Of a stretch of DNA of 64,000 nucleotides, positions 25,251 through 33,456 are shown in pieces. The number at the start of each line of letters is the position of its first letter. Positions within the stretch are counted from its first letter, which is position 1. The DNA lies in contig JACMRL010000033.1 of the NCBI GenBank assembly GCA_014376435.1, forward strand, positions 1 through 64,000. Direction: 5' to 3'. The stretch is from Bdellovibrio sp. GTDB lineage: Bacteria > Bdellovibrionota > Bdellovibrionia > Bdellovibrionales > Bdellovibrionaceae. The notes under the pieces were generated by a model that was given only the letters and a program-made list of their open reading frames with translations, searched no databases and was not told the DNA's origin. The position numbers and the translations under genes are program-made.

Positions 25251-25380
25251 TAAAGCTCGACGACGTCATCACGAAGCCATCGAAAAATTCAAACAGGCAA
25301 ATCTTTGAAACCTGGTGGAAAAGTTGCAATTAAACCAACGAGTCGAGTTTAAAACGGTCTAAAACTAATAAGGAGGTTTT

Positions 25381-25737
25381 GTGAAAAACCTAGTTTCATT
25401 TTTCGCGCTTTTGTCAATTTCTTCGACGGTTTTTGCTGGTGCAGCCTTAGATTGCTCAATCAAATCTGACCTAGTCGACGTTCCAGGTATTACGGTTCCT
25501 AAACAGGTATCGATCAATATATCTGAAAGTCGCAAACTGTTAATCTCTTTGTCTGGCGATATAGCCTATGTTGCGCTTCTGCGCCCGGCTACCGAGCAAG
25601 AAAAATCAGATGCACGTTGGGATCGCCAAATCATCACTCAAGTCGTTGTAGCATCTAAAGCTATCGAAACTCAAAAGATGAGTTCTGCTGAGATGTTTAT
25701 GGCTGAAGACGTTAAAGTAAGCTGTAAGCTTAAATAA
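25381..25737 (+). CDS. Small secreted protein, unknown function
   Basis: The protein has 118 residues from a GTG start with a very good AAGGAGG site. A signal peptide ends at VFAGAA. The mature part of about 98 residues has two cysteines (25 and 115) that could pair. No family is recognised. It lies between the PAP2 gene and a convergent kinase, alone. Confidence 0.7.
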   Translation: MKNLVSFFALLSISSTVFAGAALDCSIKSDLVDVPGITVPKQVSINISESRKLLISLSGDIAYVALLRPATEQEKSDARWDRQIITQVVVASKAIETQKMSSAEMFMAEDVKVSCKLK

Positions 25738-25750
25738 GACTTCGCCACAT

Positions 25751-25780
25751 AGGCTGTATAAGCTAGCGGTTATACGGCTT
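25751..25780. terminator. Hairpin over the end of the hybrid kinase gene
   Basis: GCTGTATAA (25753-25761) pairs with TTATACGGC (25770-25778) with one G-U pair. The eight-base loop contains the kinase stop codon (CTA on the plus strand, 25763-25765). It lies between two convergent genes and lacks a T-run, like the palindrome at the end of glnS. Confidence 0.45.
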
Positions 25781-27397
25781 AAGCAAACGGACCAGAAGCT
25801 CGGTCAAAGTTTTTCGATCGATTGGTTTTGTTAAAAAATGTAAAAATCCCGAAGCGATTGCTCGCTCACGTTCTTCTTTCATCGCGTGCGCCGTAAGCGC
25901 TACAACCGGACCCGAATACCCTTTTTCACGTAAAACCTGCATGGCCTGATGGCCATCCATCACGGGCATTTGAATATCCATGAGAATCACATCAAAGTTT
26001 TTAGAAAGTGCGATTTGAACGCCTTCGGCGCCGTTGCTTGCGATGGTTACTTTCGCTCCGGTTTTATTCAGAATCCGCTCAATTAAAAATTGATTGTCGG
26101 GAGAATCTTCAACCAAAAGTATTTCAAATCCTTTCAGTTCACTCGTCTGCTCGGATTTATTTTCTTTCGGTGATAAATTTTCAACATCTTTAACTGAATT
26201 AATTTTTATTTCCGAAGAAATCATCACGGGAAGATTCACTTGAAAAATACTCCCTTTACCGATTTCGCTTTCAACTAATCTAAAATCTCCGCCAAGTGCT
26301 TGGCTTAGTTTTTTAGTTAAAACAAGACCCAGCCCGGTTCCACCAAATCGTCTGGTTGTTGACGAGTCTGCTTGTGAAAAGGCTTGAAAAAGATTTGTGC
26401 GCTGTTCATCTGAAATTCCGCGACCCGTATCGATTACTTTGAACTGAAGACAATGATCTTGATAACTAACAAGTAATTCAACGCGGCCTTTTTCGGTAAA
26501 CTTAATTGCATTACCCACCACGTTTGAAAGAATTTGTCTAAGCCTAGTTGGATCCGTGATGACAAACTCGGGAAGTGGGTTTTCGCTTATATATTCAAAA
26601 ATAATTCCATTCTCTCGGGCGCGTAATCCGGCCAAGGATGAAAAATCAGCCATGAATTCCAACAAATGAAATTCTATTTTCTCGACGACCATTTTTCCCG
26701 CTTCAACTTTTGTCAGGTCTAAAATATCATCTATGATGCGTAAAAGATGATTCGAATTTCGATCAATAATCGACAAATATTTTGAAACTTCATCGGCCGA
26801 AATTTCCGAGTCCTTTAACAACCCAACAAATCCCATAATCGCGCCCAAAGGTGAGCGAATTTCATGCGACATATTTGCCAGAAAAGATGATTTTGCCTCG
26901 CTCGCTTTTTCGGCTTCAATTTTTGTAGCATGTATTTCTGCGTTCTGCGTATTCTGTTTTGATGTTTCAAGTTCAATGTACCTAACGGCGGCCTTGCTAA
27001 TTCCACGATCAATAAATTCATGAATAATTTTTCGAGATTCTTCGTCAGAAACGCCTTCGGCTTTAAGTAACTCCGTGATCACCGAACGTAGTAAATGGTA
27101 CTCAACGATCACTTGATCCAAAGTGTATTCGGGCTGATCGGCACGGTCTTCCGCGTGCTCTAAAGCAACTTTAGAATTTTCTTCCGCTTTATTTCTTGGA
27201 TTTGGGCTTCGTAAAGTTTCAACCAGCCGATCTAGAAATTCAGGCATTGAATCAATCAAAGCCAATAGAGTCTGGGCTTTTGCGGCTTCCACATTTTCGC
27301 GACAAAGATTTTGCCAATTTTTAAGAATATCTTTGTTAAGCCGCAGTAGACAGCTTGCTACATCACTACGATTTAAATACTTTGAATTGGAGTTCAC
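25763..27397 (-). CDS. Soluble hybrid histidine kinase (RsbRD-HisKA-HATPase-REC)
   Basis: The protein has 544 residues with no membrane segment. An N-terminal helical domain (about 1-140) resembles RsbRD_N sensor regions. HisKA follows with the phospho-acceptor His in FLANMSHEIRSPLGAI, and the HATPase domain with NVVGNAIKFT, DTGRGISDEQR and FGGTGLGLVLTKKL. A C-terminal receiver domain (about 425-540) has the phospho-acceptor Asp in VILMDIQMPVMDG and the Lys of FLTKPI. It is a cytoplasmic phosphorelay protein. No partner phosphotransfer or response gene is adjacent, so the output is unknown. Confidence 0.93.
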   Translation of the reverse strand: MNSNSKYLNRSDVASCLLRLNKDILKNWQNLCRENVEAAKAQTLLALIDSMPEFLDRLVETLRSPNPRNKAEENSKVALEHAEDRADQPEYTLDQVIVEYHLLRSVITELLKAEGVSDEESRKIIHEFIDRGISKAAVRYIELETSKQNTQNAEIHATKIEAEKASEAKSSFLANMSHEIRSPLGAIMGFVGLLKDSEISADEVSKYLSIIDRNSNHLLRIIDDILDLTKVEAGKMVVEKIEFHLLEFMADFSSLAGLRARENGIIFEYISENPLPEFVITDPTRLRQILSNVVGNAIKFTEKGRVELLVSYQDHCLQFKVIDTGRGISDEQRTNLFQAFSQADSSTTRRFGGTGLGLVLTKKLSQALGGDFRLVESEIGKGSIFQVNLPVMISSEIKINSVKDVENLSPKENKSEQTSELKGFEILLVEDSPDNQFLIERILNKTGAKVTIASNGAEGVQIALSKNFDVILMDIQMPVMDGHQAMQVLREKGYSGPVVALTAHAMKEERERAIASGFLHFLTKPIDRKTLTELLVRLLKPYNR

Positions 27398-27758
27398 AAA
27401 TCATCCCGTCCGACGTAATTTTCCAAAAATAAATAAAATGCAAAAAGAGCGAATTAAAAATTTTAAGCAAGCAGACAATTATAGACTGAAGCCGTGCTTT
27501 AGATTTTAAAGTAAAAAAAATATTAAGTCTAACAATGTTACAAATAGAAATCTTTTTGGGGCAAATTTGGGCGGATACTGATGAAGTAACGGATTTTCAC
27601 TTTTAGGAAAAGTCCAGCGCGCAAATATCAACATCAAATCAGCGTTAAAATATTGGTTTCGAGAGAGTGCCCGACATCAGCATAATCATATTTGGAACCG
27701 TGAAAAGATTTCGCCCGCGTGGACCTTAAATACGAAAGATAATTAACTTTTGTGACAA
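27398..27758. other. 361-bp intergenic region, AT-rich, no gene seen
   Basis: The region lies between the 5' end of the kinase gene and the 3' end of the YtkA-like gene, both on the minus strand, so it must hold the kinase promoter. A plus-strand frame of about 50 codons near 27570-27745 is open but has no start codon, and I do not recognise its product. No hairpin terminator, tRNA or repeat was found. Confidence 0.35.
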
Positions 27759-28514
27759 CTATTTAGAAACAATCACAGAAAGCGGAATCGTTTTTAATTC
27801 GCCTCGATCAACAAGCTGTATCCAAACACGATAATCTCCTTCGCTTGGAAATGTCGCGTGTATCATTCCTGTATCAGGAGTATTTCCGGCCATTGGATGG
27901 ACATGAATAAGCTCATCGCCATCAGGCGAAACAGCAATAATGTGTGCTAAAGCTCCTAAATAAGGAGTCAGCTGTACTTCTTGCCCATCTTCACGAGTCA
28001 CTTTAAAATCAATCATGGCCATTGCGCCCGCTTTAAGCTTTGCCTTACCTAACTGGATTGTTGTCTTTTTGTCGGTTGCTTTTTTTACATCTGCTAGGGG
28101 CACCACTGCAATCTCAGGTTTTCCATTTATGATTTGCGCTTTTACGACAGTTGAAAATTCAGTTCCATCTACTAGTTGACCCTGGGCCCAAAAAAAATAA
28201 TTTCCATTGGCTAAAAGATTTAGCTCCACATTCCAAGCTTTTCCATCAAAAGAAGGATGCACATGATTAAACTCATTTCGAGAAGGGTCATAAGCTATAA
28301 AGTGTAAAATTTTAGTGTGACTTAATACTAAATTTTTGTCTGATAATGCCTTGTTAGTTTGAGCATCAAAAAGTTGAAATGAATACTGAATAACTCCAGC
28401 ACTATAAGTACCCTGCGCTTCAGGTTCAATAGATATACGACTTTCCCCGTCGCCATGAGCCCACGACAAAGATGTTACTAATGATAAAACAATCGATAAA
28501 AAAACTGCTTTCAT
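27759..28514 (-). CDS. Exported two-repeat YtkA-like protein under CsoR control
   Basis: The protein has 251 residues. A signal peptide ends in SLSWAHGDGE. The mature part has two similar Ig-like/YtkA-like units: about 60-127 with LHFIAYDPSRNEFNHVHP (His71, His84, His86) and about 180-240 with AHIIAVSPDGDELIHVHP (His191, His204, His206). The spacing of the three His is the same in both, so the protein is an internal duplication and each half may bind a metal. A CsoR-type palindrome lies just upstream, which points to copper. A periplasmic copper carrier or protective protein is the best inference. Confidence 0.7.
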   Translation of the reverse strand: MKAVFLSIVLSLVTSLSWAHGDGESRISIEPEAQGTYSAGVIQYSFQLFDAQTNKALSDKNLVLSHTKILHFIAYDPSRNEFNHVHPSFDGKAWNVELNLLANGNYFFWAQGQLVDGTEFSTVVKAQIINGKPEIAVVPLADVKKATDKKTTIQLGKAKLKAGAMAMIDFKVTREDGQEVQLTPYLGALAHIIAVSPDGDELIHVHPMAGNTPDTGMIHATFPSEGDYRVWIQLVDRGELKTIPLSVIVSK

Positions 28515-28542
28515 AAAAATTCCCCCTAGGTGTGTAGTTAAA

Positions 28543-28563
28543 CCATACCCTACGAGGGTATGG
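28543..28563. promoter_or_regulatory. CsoR-type operator upstream of the YtkA-like gene
   Basis: CCATACCCT and AGGGTATGG form exact 9-bp arms around ACG. The TACCC-N-GGGTA pattern matches known CsoR boxes in front of bacillar copZA, as I recall them. It lies 29 bp upstream of the YtkA-like start, at a position that would block its promoter. Confidence 0.75.
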
Positions 28564-28653
28564 CAACGTAAGTTTGTTGACTTTGCGTTAAATTAAAACC
28601 TAACTTCGCCCTAGAAATGCGATTTTCGGTTTCCAAAAATCATTTAGTTGACC

Positions 28654-28672
28654 AATACCCCCTTAGGGTATT
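28654..28672. promoter_or_regulatory. CsoR-type operator inside the csoR promoter
   Basis: AATACCC and GGGTATT form exact 7-bp arms around CCTTA. TTGACC at 28647-28652 and TATTAG at 28669-28674 are plausible -35 and -10 elements with a 16-bp spacer, and the operator fills that spacer. This indicates autorepression of the CsoR-type gene and the genes after it. Confidence 0.75.
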
Positions 28673-28699
28673 AGAAAATACTTACCGACAGGAGATTTT

Positions 28700-29029
28700 A
28701 TGCCCCAAACAGAACTTTTTGATAAAAAAATTAGAAAAATGGCAGTCCTAAAAAGCCAACTTGCTCACGATCACAGCGCAGAGCTTAAAAGATTGAGCCG
28801 AATAAAAGGTCAAGTTGAAGGTGTTGAAAGAATGATCGTTGAAAAAAGATATTGTCCAGAAATTGTAAATCAAATTAAAGCGATACGCGCAGCTTTAAGA
28901 AGTCTTGAAGCGAATGTGATTGAAGGCCATATGCGCCACTGCGTAAATCAAGCAATTAAAAGTAGAGACCCTCAAATTGTTCAAGAAAAATTAGAGGAAA
29001 TTGTCATGTTAATGAAAGGACAAGGCTAA
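28700..29029 (+). CDS. csoR: CsoR/FrmR-family copper-sensing repressor
   Basis: The protein has 109 residues, an all-helical DUF156 protein. Cys52, His77 and Cys81 have exactly the spacing of the copper ligands C36, H61 and C65 of M. tuberculosis CsoR (25 and 4 residues), and a Tyr precedes the first Cys as there. Formaldehyde- and nickel-type relatives use other residue sets, so Cu(I) is the most likely signal. An AGGAGA site precedes the ATG, giving an N-terminal extension of about 20 residues before the usual AHDHSAELKRL; a Met at 28739 is an alternative start. It represses itself and the divergent YtkA-like gene through two operators. Confidence 0.9.
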   Translation: MPQTELFDKKIRKMAVLKSQLAHDHSAELKRLSRIKGQVEGVERMIVEKRYCPEIVNQIKAIRAALRSLEANVIEGHMRHCVNQAIKSRDPQIVQEKLEEIVMLMKGQG

Positions 29030-29643
29030 TGAAATTTTTAGCTTTGGCTGTTCTTCTATGTTCACAAATGTTGTTTGCAAATCAGAAAGCAATTCTCGTA
29101 AATGCATCTCCGAATGCCCAGTTTTATAGAGACCTCATTTTAAAAGTAAGACAATCTGGCGAGTTTACACTCCCCATTCCTGGCGCTCAATCTTCGCTGA
29201 CTTATTCTTTTGATTTTGATCAGCCTGTTTTCCCCGAGACGCTGATGGGAGATATTCACGACTCATTTAATCCTATTTATTTCTTTAGATCATTTTGGGA
29301 TAAAATTCTTTTTAAAGATGGGTCCTATCTATTAATTAATGGTGAAAAACTTCCGCTCACTTGTCTATTTGTAAGCGGTCAGGACAATCGATTTTCTGAC
29401 AAAAAATTACTTTCACCCTTACTTCCTGAATTTGTGCTGAAAGTCTATTTAGTAGCAAACGACTTTAGTTGCCAGGGCCCGGTAAAACCGGGATGGCCCG
29501 CAACCGGCGGACGAGAAGAAAATTGGGATACTTATCTTTATTACGAGATTAAAGATCCAACCATTATGCTACCGATGGATGCAAAACTTCGCTACCGATG
29601 GAACGAGTATAGCTTGGTACTTGTTGATCGAGGCAGTAAATGA
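29029..29643 (+). CDS. Exported protein of unknown function in the CsoR operon
   Basis: The protein has 204 residues. The ATG overlaps the csoR stop (TAATG). A signal peptide ends at LFANQ. The mature part is rich in aromatic residues, with two cysteines (112 and 148) that may pair or bind metal, and no recognised domain. Its stop overlaps the next ATG (ATGA). The tight coupling to csoR means that it should be made when copper is high. Confidence 0.7.
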   Translation: MKFLALAVLLCSQMLFANQKAILVNASPNAQFYRDLILKVRQSGEFTLPIPGAQSSLTYSFDFDQPVFPETLMGDIHDSFNPIYFFRSFWDKILFKDGSYLLINGEKLPLTCLFVSGQDNRFSDKKLLSPLLPEFVLKVYLVANDFSCQGPVKPGWPATGGREENWDTYLYYEIKDPTIMLPMDAKLRYRWNEYSLVLVDRGSK

Positions 29644-30551
29644 AAATAATTAACTTTATTTTGTTTCCATTCCTATTTTCAATTTCAACATTTGCGGCGC
29701 CGACTTGGTATCCGATGCCAGCAGAGGCCTACAAATTTGGCCAGCTTTACCCCAAAGCACAGCAATTGCTTTTTGCATTTGATTATGGCCACGCTCTAGT
29801 TTACGAAAGACTTCTTCAAAATCGTGGACTGATTACTGACCCTAAAGAATTTGAAAAGAAAATTTTAGATGCTGTGATGAAAATTCTAAAAAATCCCCCC
29901 ACGGTTAAGGTGGATGAAGACGACATTGCTCCTTTGTATGTCTACACGTTTCCGTTAATGGTAGATACTTTTGATTGGTCACATATGCTGCATCAGTTTG
30001 TATTAGATGTCTTAGCTACTTCAAAGGATCGCGGCCCGGCTATGAATCGTCGTGTAAACGAATTATTTATAGATTATAAAAAAAATAAGCCACTTGCCAT
30101 TACAGATGTTTGTAAAACAATGCTTTTTATGGACGGTCAGTTTTTCTCCAAGGATTTCAGAAGACAGTATCCAAGTTTCAATTTATTAATTTGGTCTTAT
30201 CATTGGTTTCAAATCAAACTCTATGAAGCATTGTTAAAACCAACAAAGGCCGAACGAGATATTGCTGTCGACCAAGTCACGAATGATTTTTGGACTTTGA
30301 TTAGCGATCTTCCCGATTCGGCGGATTTCGATATGATGCCCGAAACTCGCAAAGAAGCTCCAAACTTTTATAAAGCATTCCCATTAATTTCTGCTTCGTT
30401 CGATAACAATCACATGCTTCACGATATCGTTTCAGATATTTTAGCTTCTAAAAAAGTTCCCTCATCAGAAATGCGAAAAAATGGAATTGATTTTGCTCGA
30501 ATGGCTATGGACCCTGAAGCGTTTAAATCCAATAACTGCGGGGCCGAGTGA
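29640..30551 (+). CDS. Exported His-rich protein with internal duplication, CsoR operon
   Basis: The protein has 303 residues with a signal peptide ending FAAPT. The mature chain is two similar all-helical halves: about 36-128 and about 178-280. Matching blocks are YPKAQQLLFAFDYGHALVYE with YPSFNLLIWSYHWFQIKLYE, and FDWSHMLHQFVLDVLA with FDNNHMLHDIVSDILA. The repeated D-x-x-H-M-L-H at the ends of the halves, with further Asp and His between, looks like a metal site. No family is recognised. It starts on the preceding stop codon (ATGA) and is followed 1 bp later by the frameshifted HTH gene. Confidence 0.65.
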   Translation: MKIINFILFPFLFSISTFAAPTWYPMPAEAYKFGQLYPKAQQLLFAFDYGHALVYERLLQNRGLITDPKEFEKKILDAVMKILKNPPTVKVDEDDIAPLYVYTFPLMVDTFDWSHMLHQFVLDVLATSKDRGPAMNRRVNELFIDYKKNKPLAITDVCKTMLFMDGQFFSKDFRRQYPSFNLLIWSYHWFQIKLYEALLKPTKAERDIAVDQVTNDFWTLISDLPDSADFDMMPETRKEAPNFYKAFPLISASFDNNHMLHDIVSDILASKKVPSSEMRKNGIDFARMAMDPEAFKSNNCGAE

Positions 30552-30552
30552 A

Positions 30553-30724
30553 ATGCAGATTTTAAGGGAATCACTCGGTGAACGTTTAAAACAACTCAGA
30601 GAAGGTAAATCAATTTCCGTCAAAGAGCTTTCTGACAAAATTGGAGTGCCATTAACTACTGAAAAGTGTTGAAACGATTGAAAATGAATTGAAAAAAGTT
30701 AAAGAAAACCTTCTATCGCAATAA
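30553..30724 (+). pseudogene. Frameshifted small XRE-type helix-turn-helix gene
   Basis: The ORF starts one base after the previous gene and encodes MQILRESLGERLKQLREGKS then VKELSDKIGVPLTT, a clear lambda-repressor-type HTH start. The frame then ends at TGA (30670-30672). In the +1 frame the expected continuation is present: LKSVETIENELKKVKENLLS and a TAA at 30722-30724. One extra base, or the loss of two within ACTACT-CTG, explains it. It is either a recent pseudogene or a sequencing error; the missing piece would complete an XRE domain. Confidence 0.6.
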
Positions 30725-30798
30725 CCATACGAAAGATGGATTAGTTCAATAAACTTAATTAAAACAAGCTATAAACGGAAACCAAACAAGGAGAATAT

Positions 30799-31383
30799 AT
30801 GAAAAAGATTTTAGCATTTTGCGGTGTATTAACGATGACTCTAGGAATTACGGCTCAAGCTGCAGCGCCAACGGTATCAAATGCCAAGGCGATTGAATTG
30901 TCAGCTCATAGAATCGACCGGCTCGTGACACTTTCAAAAATTGACGCTTCCTTTTTATCTAAATTAGCAAAGCTGGAAGTAACGGTTGTTCAAAATCAAG
31001 CCCCTGTTTATTACAAGGTAAAAGTAACACAAGGTCAGCCAGCGCAGGGTCAGCCAATGCAAGTCGATATTTCTTTTGATGCAGACGGAAAGCCTTTGTC
31101 ATTTCAAGTTATTGCTGGCGGAGTCGCCGGACCTGACGCCGGATGGACTGACAAGGACGCTGGCTCCTTAGCCGAAAATGCACTTCATTACATTCTTGAA
31201 AATTCAACCGCAGGAAAGGTTCCTCTGTTTGACAAATCAGCGACTAGCTTAACTTTGTCGAAGCAAACCTTAAATGGACAAATAGTAGCGCGCGGACAAG
31301 TTTTATCGTCTGCAACAACAGAGAAGCTAAACATCTACTTAAAGTTAGATGGAACATTTATTTCTGCTGAAGTTGTACCGTAG
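30799..31383 (+). CDS. Exported protein of unknown function, CsoR operon
   Basis: The protein has 194 residues. A signal peptide ends at AQAAAP. The mature part contains PepSY-like strand-helix stretches (VYYKVKVTQGQPAQGQPMQV and a DADGKPLSFQVIAGG turn), but I cannot assign it with confidence. It has no cysteine. AAGGAG precedes the ATG. It lies between the HTH remnant and the di-heme lipoprotein on the same strand, with a gap of 74 bp before it. Confidence 0.6.
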   Translation: MKKILAFCGVLTMTLGITAQAAAPTVSNAKAIELSAHRIDRLVTLSKIDASFLSKLAKLEVTVVQNQAPVYYKVKVTQGQPAQGQPMQVDISFDADGKPLSFQVIAGGVAGPDAGWTDKDAGSLAENALHYILENSTAGKVPLFDKSATSLTLSKQTLNGQIVARGQVLSSATTEKLNIYLKLDGTFISAEVVP

Positions 31384-31400
31384 AAATTTGAATATCAAAT

Positions 31401-32078
31401 ATGAGACTCCATAGCGGTTTACTTTTTACTTTAGGGTTGATCTTGGTAGGCTGCAATTACACCAACATCAAAGGTTCGTCAGAAGACATGAACCAAGTGT
31501 TTAGCTTGCCCGCTGATAAAATGTCTGAGCTATCCTATGGAGTTTTGGCTGAAAAGATTTTTATTCCTAAGTGCATTTCATGTCATGGTAATGCCGGGAA
31601 TATTAATTTTGAATCTTACGGCGAAGTAGTACGCAACCTTGCGTTGATAAAAAAAACGGTTTTCATTGAAAAAACAATGCCTAAGAAAGGCTCTCTTTCA
31701 CAAGAAGAGCTTTCTTATTTGTGGAATTGGATCAATATGGGCGCCCCTGAGCAAGCTCAAAACGGAAACTCAAATCCGCAACCAGACCCATTAATCGCAA
31801 CCTATGAATCTATCAATAAACACGTGTTTCAAGTGTCGTGCAAAGACTGCCATAACCCGACTGGCTCAGGAAAGAGAGTTCCTTTAGATAAAGAATCTTT
31901 ACTCAATTCTCCTCTTGAACTTATCATTCCCGGAAATCCAGATGAATCAGGACTTGTGATTGATTTGGAAAGAACTGATGACAAACGTATGCCGCCAGCA
32001 AAAGAAGGATATTCAGCCCTAAGCGACGAAGCAAAGGCTACTATTCGCAAATGGATTGAAAATGGCGCCAAGGACTAA
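31401..32078 (+). CDS. Di-heme cytochrome c-type lipoprotein
   Basis: The protein has 225 residues. A lipobox LILVGC gives lipidation at Cys18. Two heme-binding motifs are present, C58-ISCH-62 and C147-KDCH-151, each followed by a candidate axial Met (about 93 and 197, in TMPKK and RMPPA). The two halves, about 45-118 and 135-224, are similar in layout, as in the planctomycete-type cytochrome family. It can carry electrons at the outer face of the inner membrane or in the outer membrane. Its partner is unknown; it ends the CsoR-controlled operon. Confidence 0.8.
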   Translation: MRLHSGLLFTLGLILVGCNYTNIKGSSEDMNQVFSLPADKMSELSYGVLAEKIFIPKCISCHGNAGNINFESYGEVVRNLALIKKTVFIEKTMPKKGSLSQEELSYLWNWINMGAPEQAQNGNSNPQPDPLIATYESINKHVFQVSCKDCHNPTGSGKRVPLDKESLLNSPLELIIPGNPDESGLVIDLERTDDKRMPPAKEGYSALSDEAKATIRKWIENGAKD

Positions 32079-32217
32079 CTTACTAAGGAATTTAATATGA
32101 AAAATGCGCGAAAAAAACAGGTCTGAAAGGAAGCAACAATCTTAGTGATAAGACTATACAATCTGAGGCAAAGAGCATACTCGCCTGTCAACTCATGCGA
32201 AAGAAAAGTCAAACCGT

Positions 32218-33024
32218 CTACGCCATTTTAAATAATTGATCTAAAATCACCAACGAACCTATGATTAAAACAAAATATCCAAACCCTCGTTTGAGTAAAT
32301 TTTCATTTACCCGTGTACTAAAAAATTGGCCGATTGCTATTCCTAAAATTCCTAACGAAACAATACTAAGAAGTAATGGCCAATTAAAATTGTAGTTCCC
32401 AATACTTATCGAAAAACCGAAAATCGAGTTGGCTGCAATGATTGCAAGCGAAGTTCCAACCGCCGTTTTCATCGGTAATTTTAAGAGCAGAACGAGGGCT
32501 GGAATGATGAGGAATCCGCCTCCGGCACCGACAAGGCCAGTTGTGAGTCCAATTAAATAACCCTGCCAAATGATAGCTAGTAGTCCGGGCTCTAAAGAAT
32601 TCGTTTCTTGGGTCAATTTCGAAGTTGCGCTGCCCGCCCGAATCATAGCTCGAGATGCAAGTATCATGATGATTCCAAAAAATCCCATTATTAAAAGTGA
32701 CTTCGTTAAAGTAAAACCCGCGAACGAAAATATATGATCTGGAATGAGTGGAAGAGCGAAATGTCGTGCAGTAAATACTCCAAAAAAGCTTGGAACAGCA
32801 AAAAGAAGACCCGTCTTATAATCAACTAACTTTTTTTTAGCATTTAAAAAAGCACCAACTAAGGCAGTGAATCCAACAACGAAAAGCGATCCAGTCGTTG
32901 CAATTAATGGGTCTTGTTTAAATAAATAAACAAGAATGGGCACCGTAAGAATAGAACCACCACCACCAATAAGGCCCAAGGAAATTCCCATTACAACGGC
33001 GGCCAGATATCCTAGCAAATCCAA
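32218..33024 (-). CDS. TauE/SafE-family sulfite/sulfonate exporter
   Basis: The protein has 268 residues with 7-8 membrane helices. The family motif GLIGGGGSILTVPILVYLF near the N-terminus and GLVGAGGGFLIIPALVLL in the second half are the repeated glycine-rich signatures of TauE/SafE. It probably exports sulfite or thiosulfate-type anions produced by sulfide oxidation. It is the last gene of the operon with the MBL-rhodanese and YeeE/YedE genes, 3 bp after the previous one. Confidence 0.93.
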   Translation of the reverse strand: MDLLGYLAAVVMGISLGLIGGGGSILTVPILVYLFKQDPLIATTGSLFVVGFTALVGAFLNAKKKLVDYKTGLLFAVPSFFGVFTARHFALPLIPDHIFSFAGFTLTKSLLIMGFFGIIMILASRAMIRAGSATSKLTQETNSLEPGLLAIIWQGYLIGLTTGLVGAGGGFLIIPALVLLLKLPMKTAVGTSLAIIAANSIFGFSISIGNYNFNWPLLLSIVSLGILGIAIGQFFSTRVNENLLKRGFGYFVLIIGSLVILDQLFKMA

Positions 33025-33027
33025 TGG

Positions 33028-33456
33028 TTACCTCTTTATATCAAAACGGCGATCAAGAAACCGAAACACCAACATACCAATAAGCATACTAACGAAGAAA
33101 ATAAGTGGCCGAATTTGAAAGCTCGCCAGCGAGGTCAGCGCGGGGCCCGGGCAGTAGCCCGCTAGGGCCCAGCCAACTCCAAAAAGAAATGAACCCGCAA
33201 TTAATGGCCAAGTAATTTCTTTTTTTGTTGGCAGATGCCACTGCGTAGAAAAAAGTGGAGATTTTCTTTTAACAATAAATCGAAATGCAATGAAGTGAAC
33301 AATCACTGCACCAAGCATCACGAAAATAAGCGCGGCATTCCAGTTTCCAAAAACATCTAGAAAGCCAAAAACTTTTTCAGGCCTTGTCATGCCAGAAACC
33401 CCAAGGCCAATTGCGAATAAAATGCCGACCGCCAAAGAAGTAATATTGTTTTTCAT
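33028..33456 (-). CDS. YeeE/YedE-type membrane protein (DUF6691-like), second copy
   Basis: The protein has 142 residues with four membrane helices. It contains GVGWALAGYCPGPALTSLAS, the conserved Cys-containing motif of the half-size YeeE/YedE proteins (PmpB-type in the BigR operon). It overlaps the preceding gene by 4 bp (ATGA). The two half-size proteins probably form a pair that moves a sulfur compound across the inner membrane. Confidence 0.9.
   Translation of the reverse strand: MKNNITSLAVGILFAIGLGVSGMTRPEKVFGFLDVFGNWNAALIFVMLGAVIVHFIAFRFIVKRKSPLFSTQWHLPTKKEITWPLIAGSFLFGVGWALAGYCPGPALTSLASFQIRPLIFFVSMLIGMLVFRFLDRRFDIKR

Noticed and set aside
32093-32217. Short ORF starting at an ATG after AAGGA downstream of the di-heme lipoprotein gene
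   Set aside because: It stops after nine codons, and the following bases do not form a recognisable continuation in any frame.
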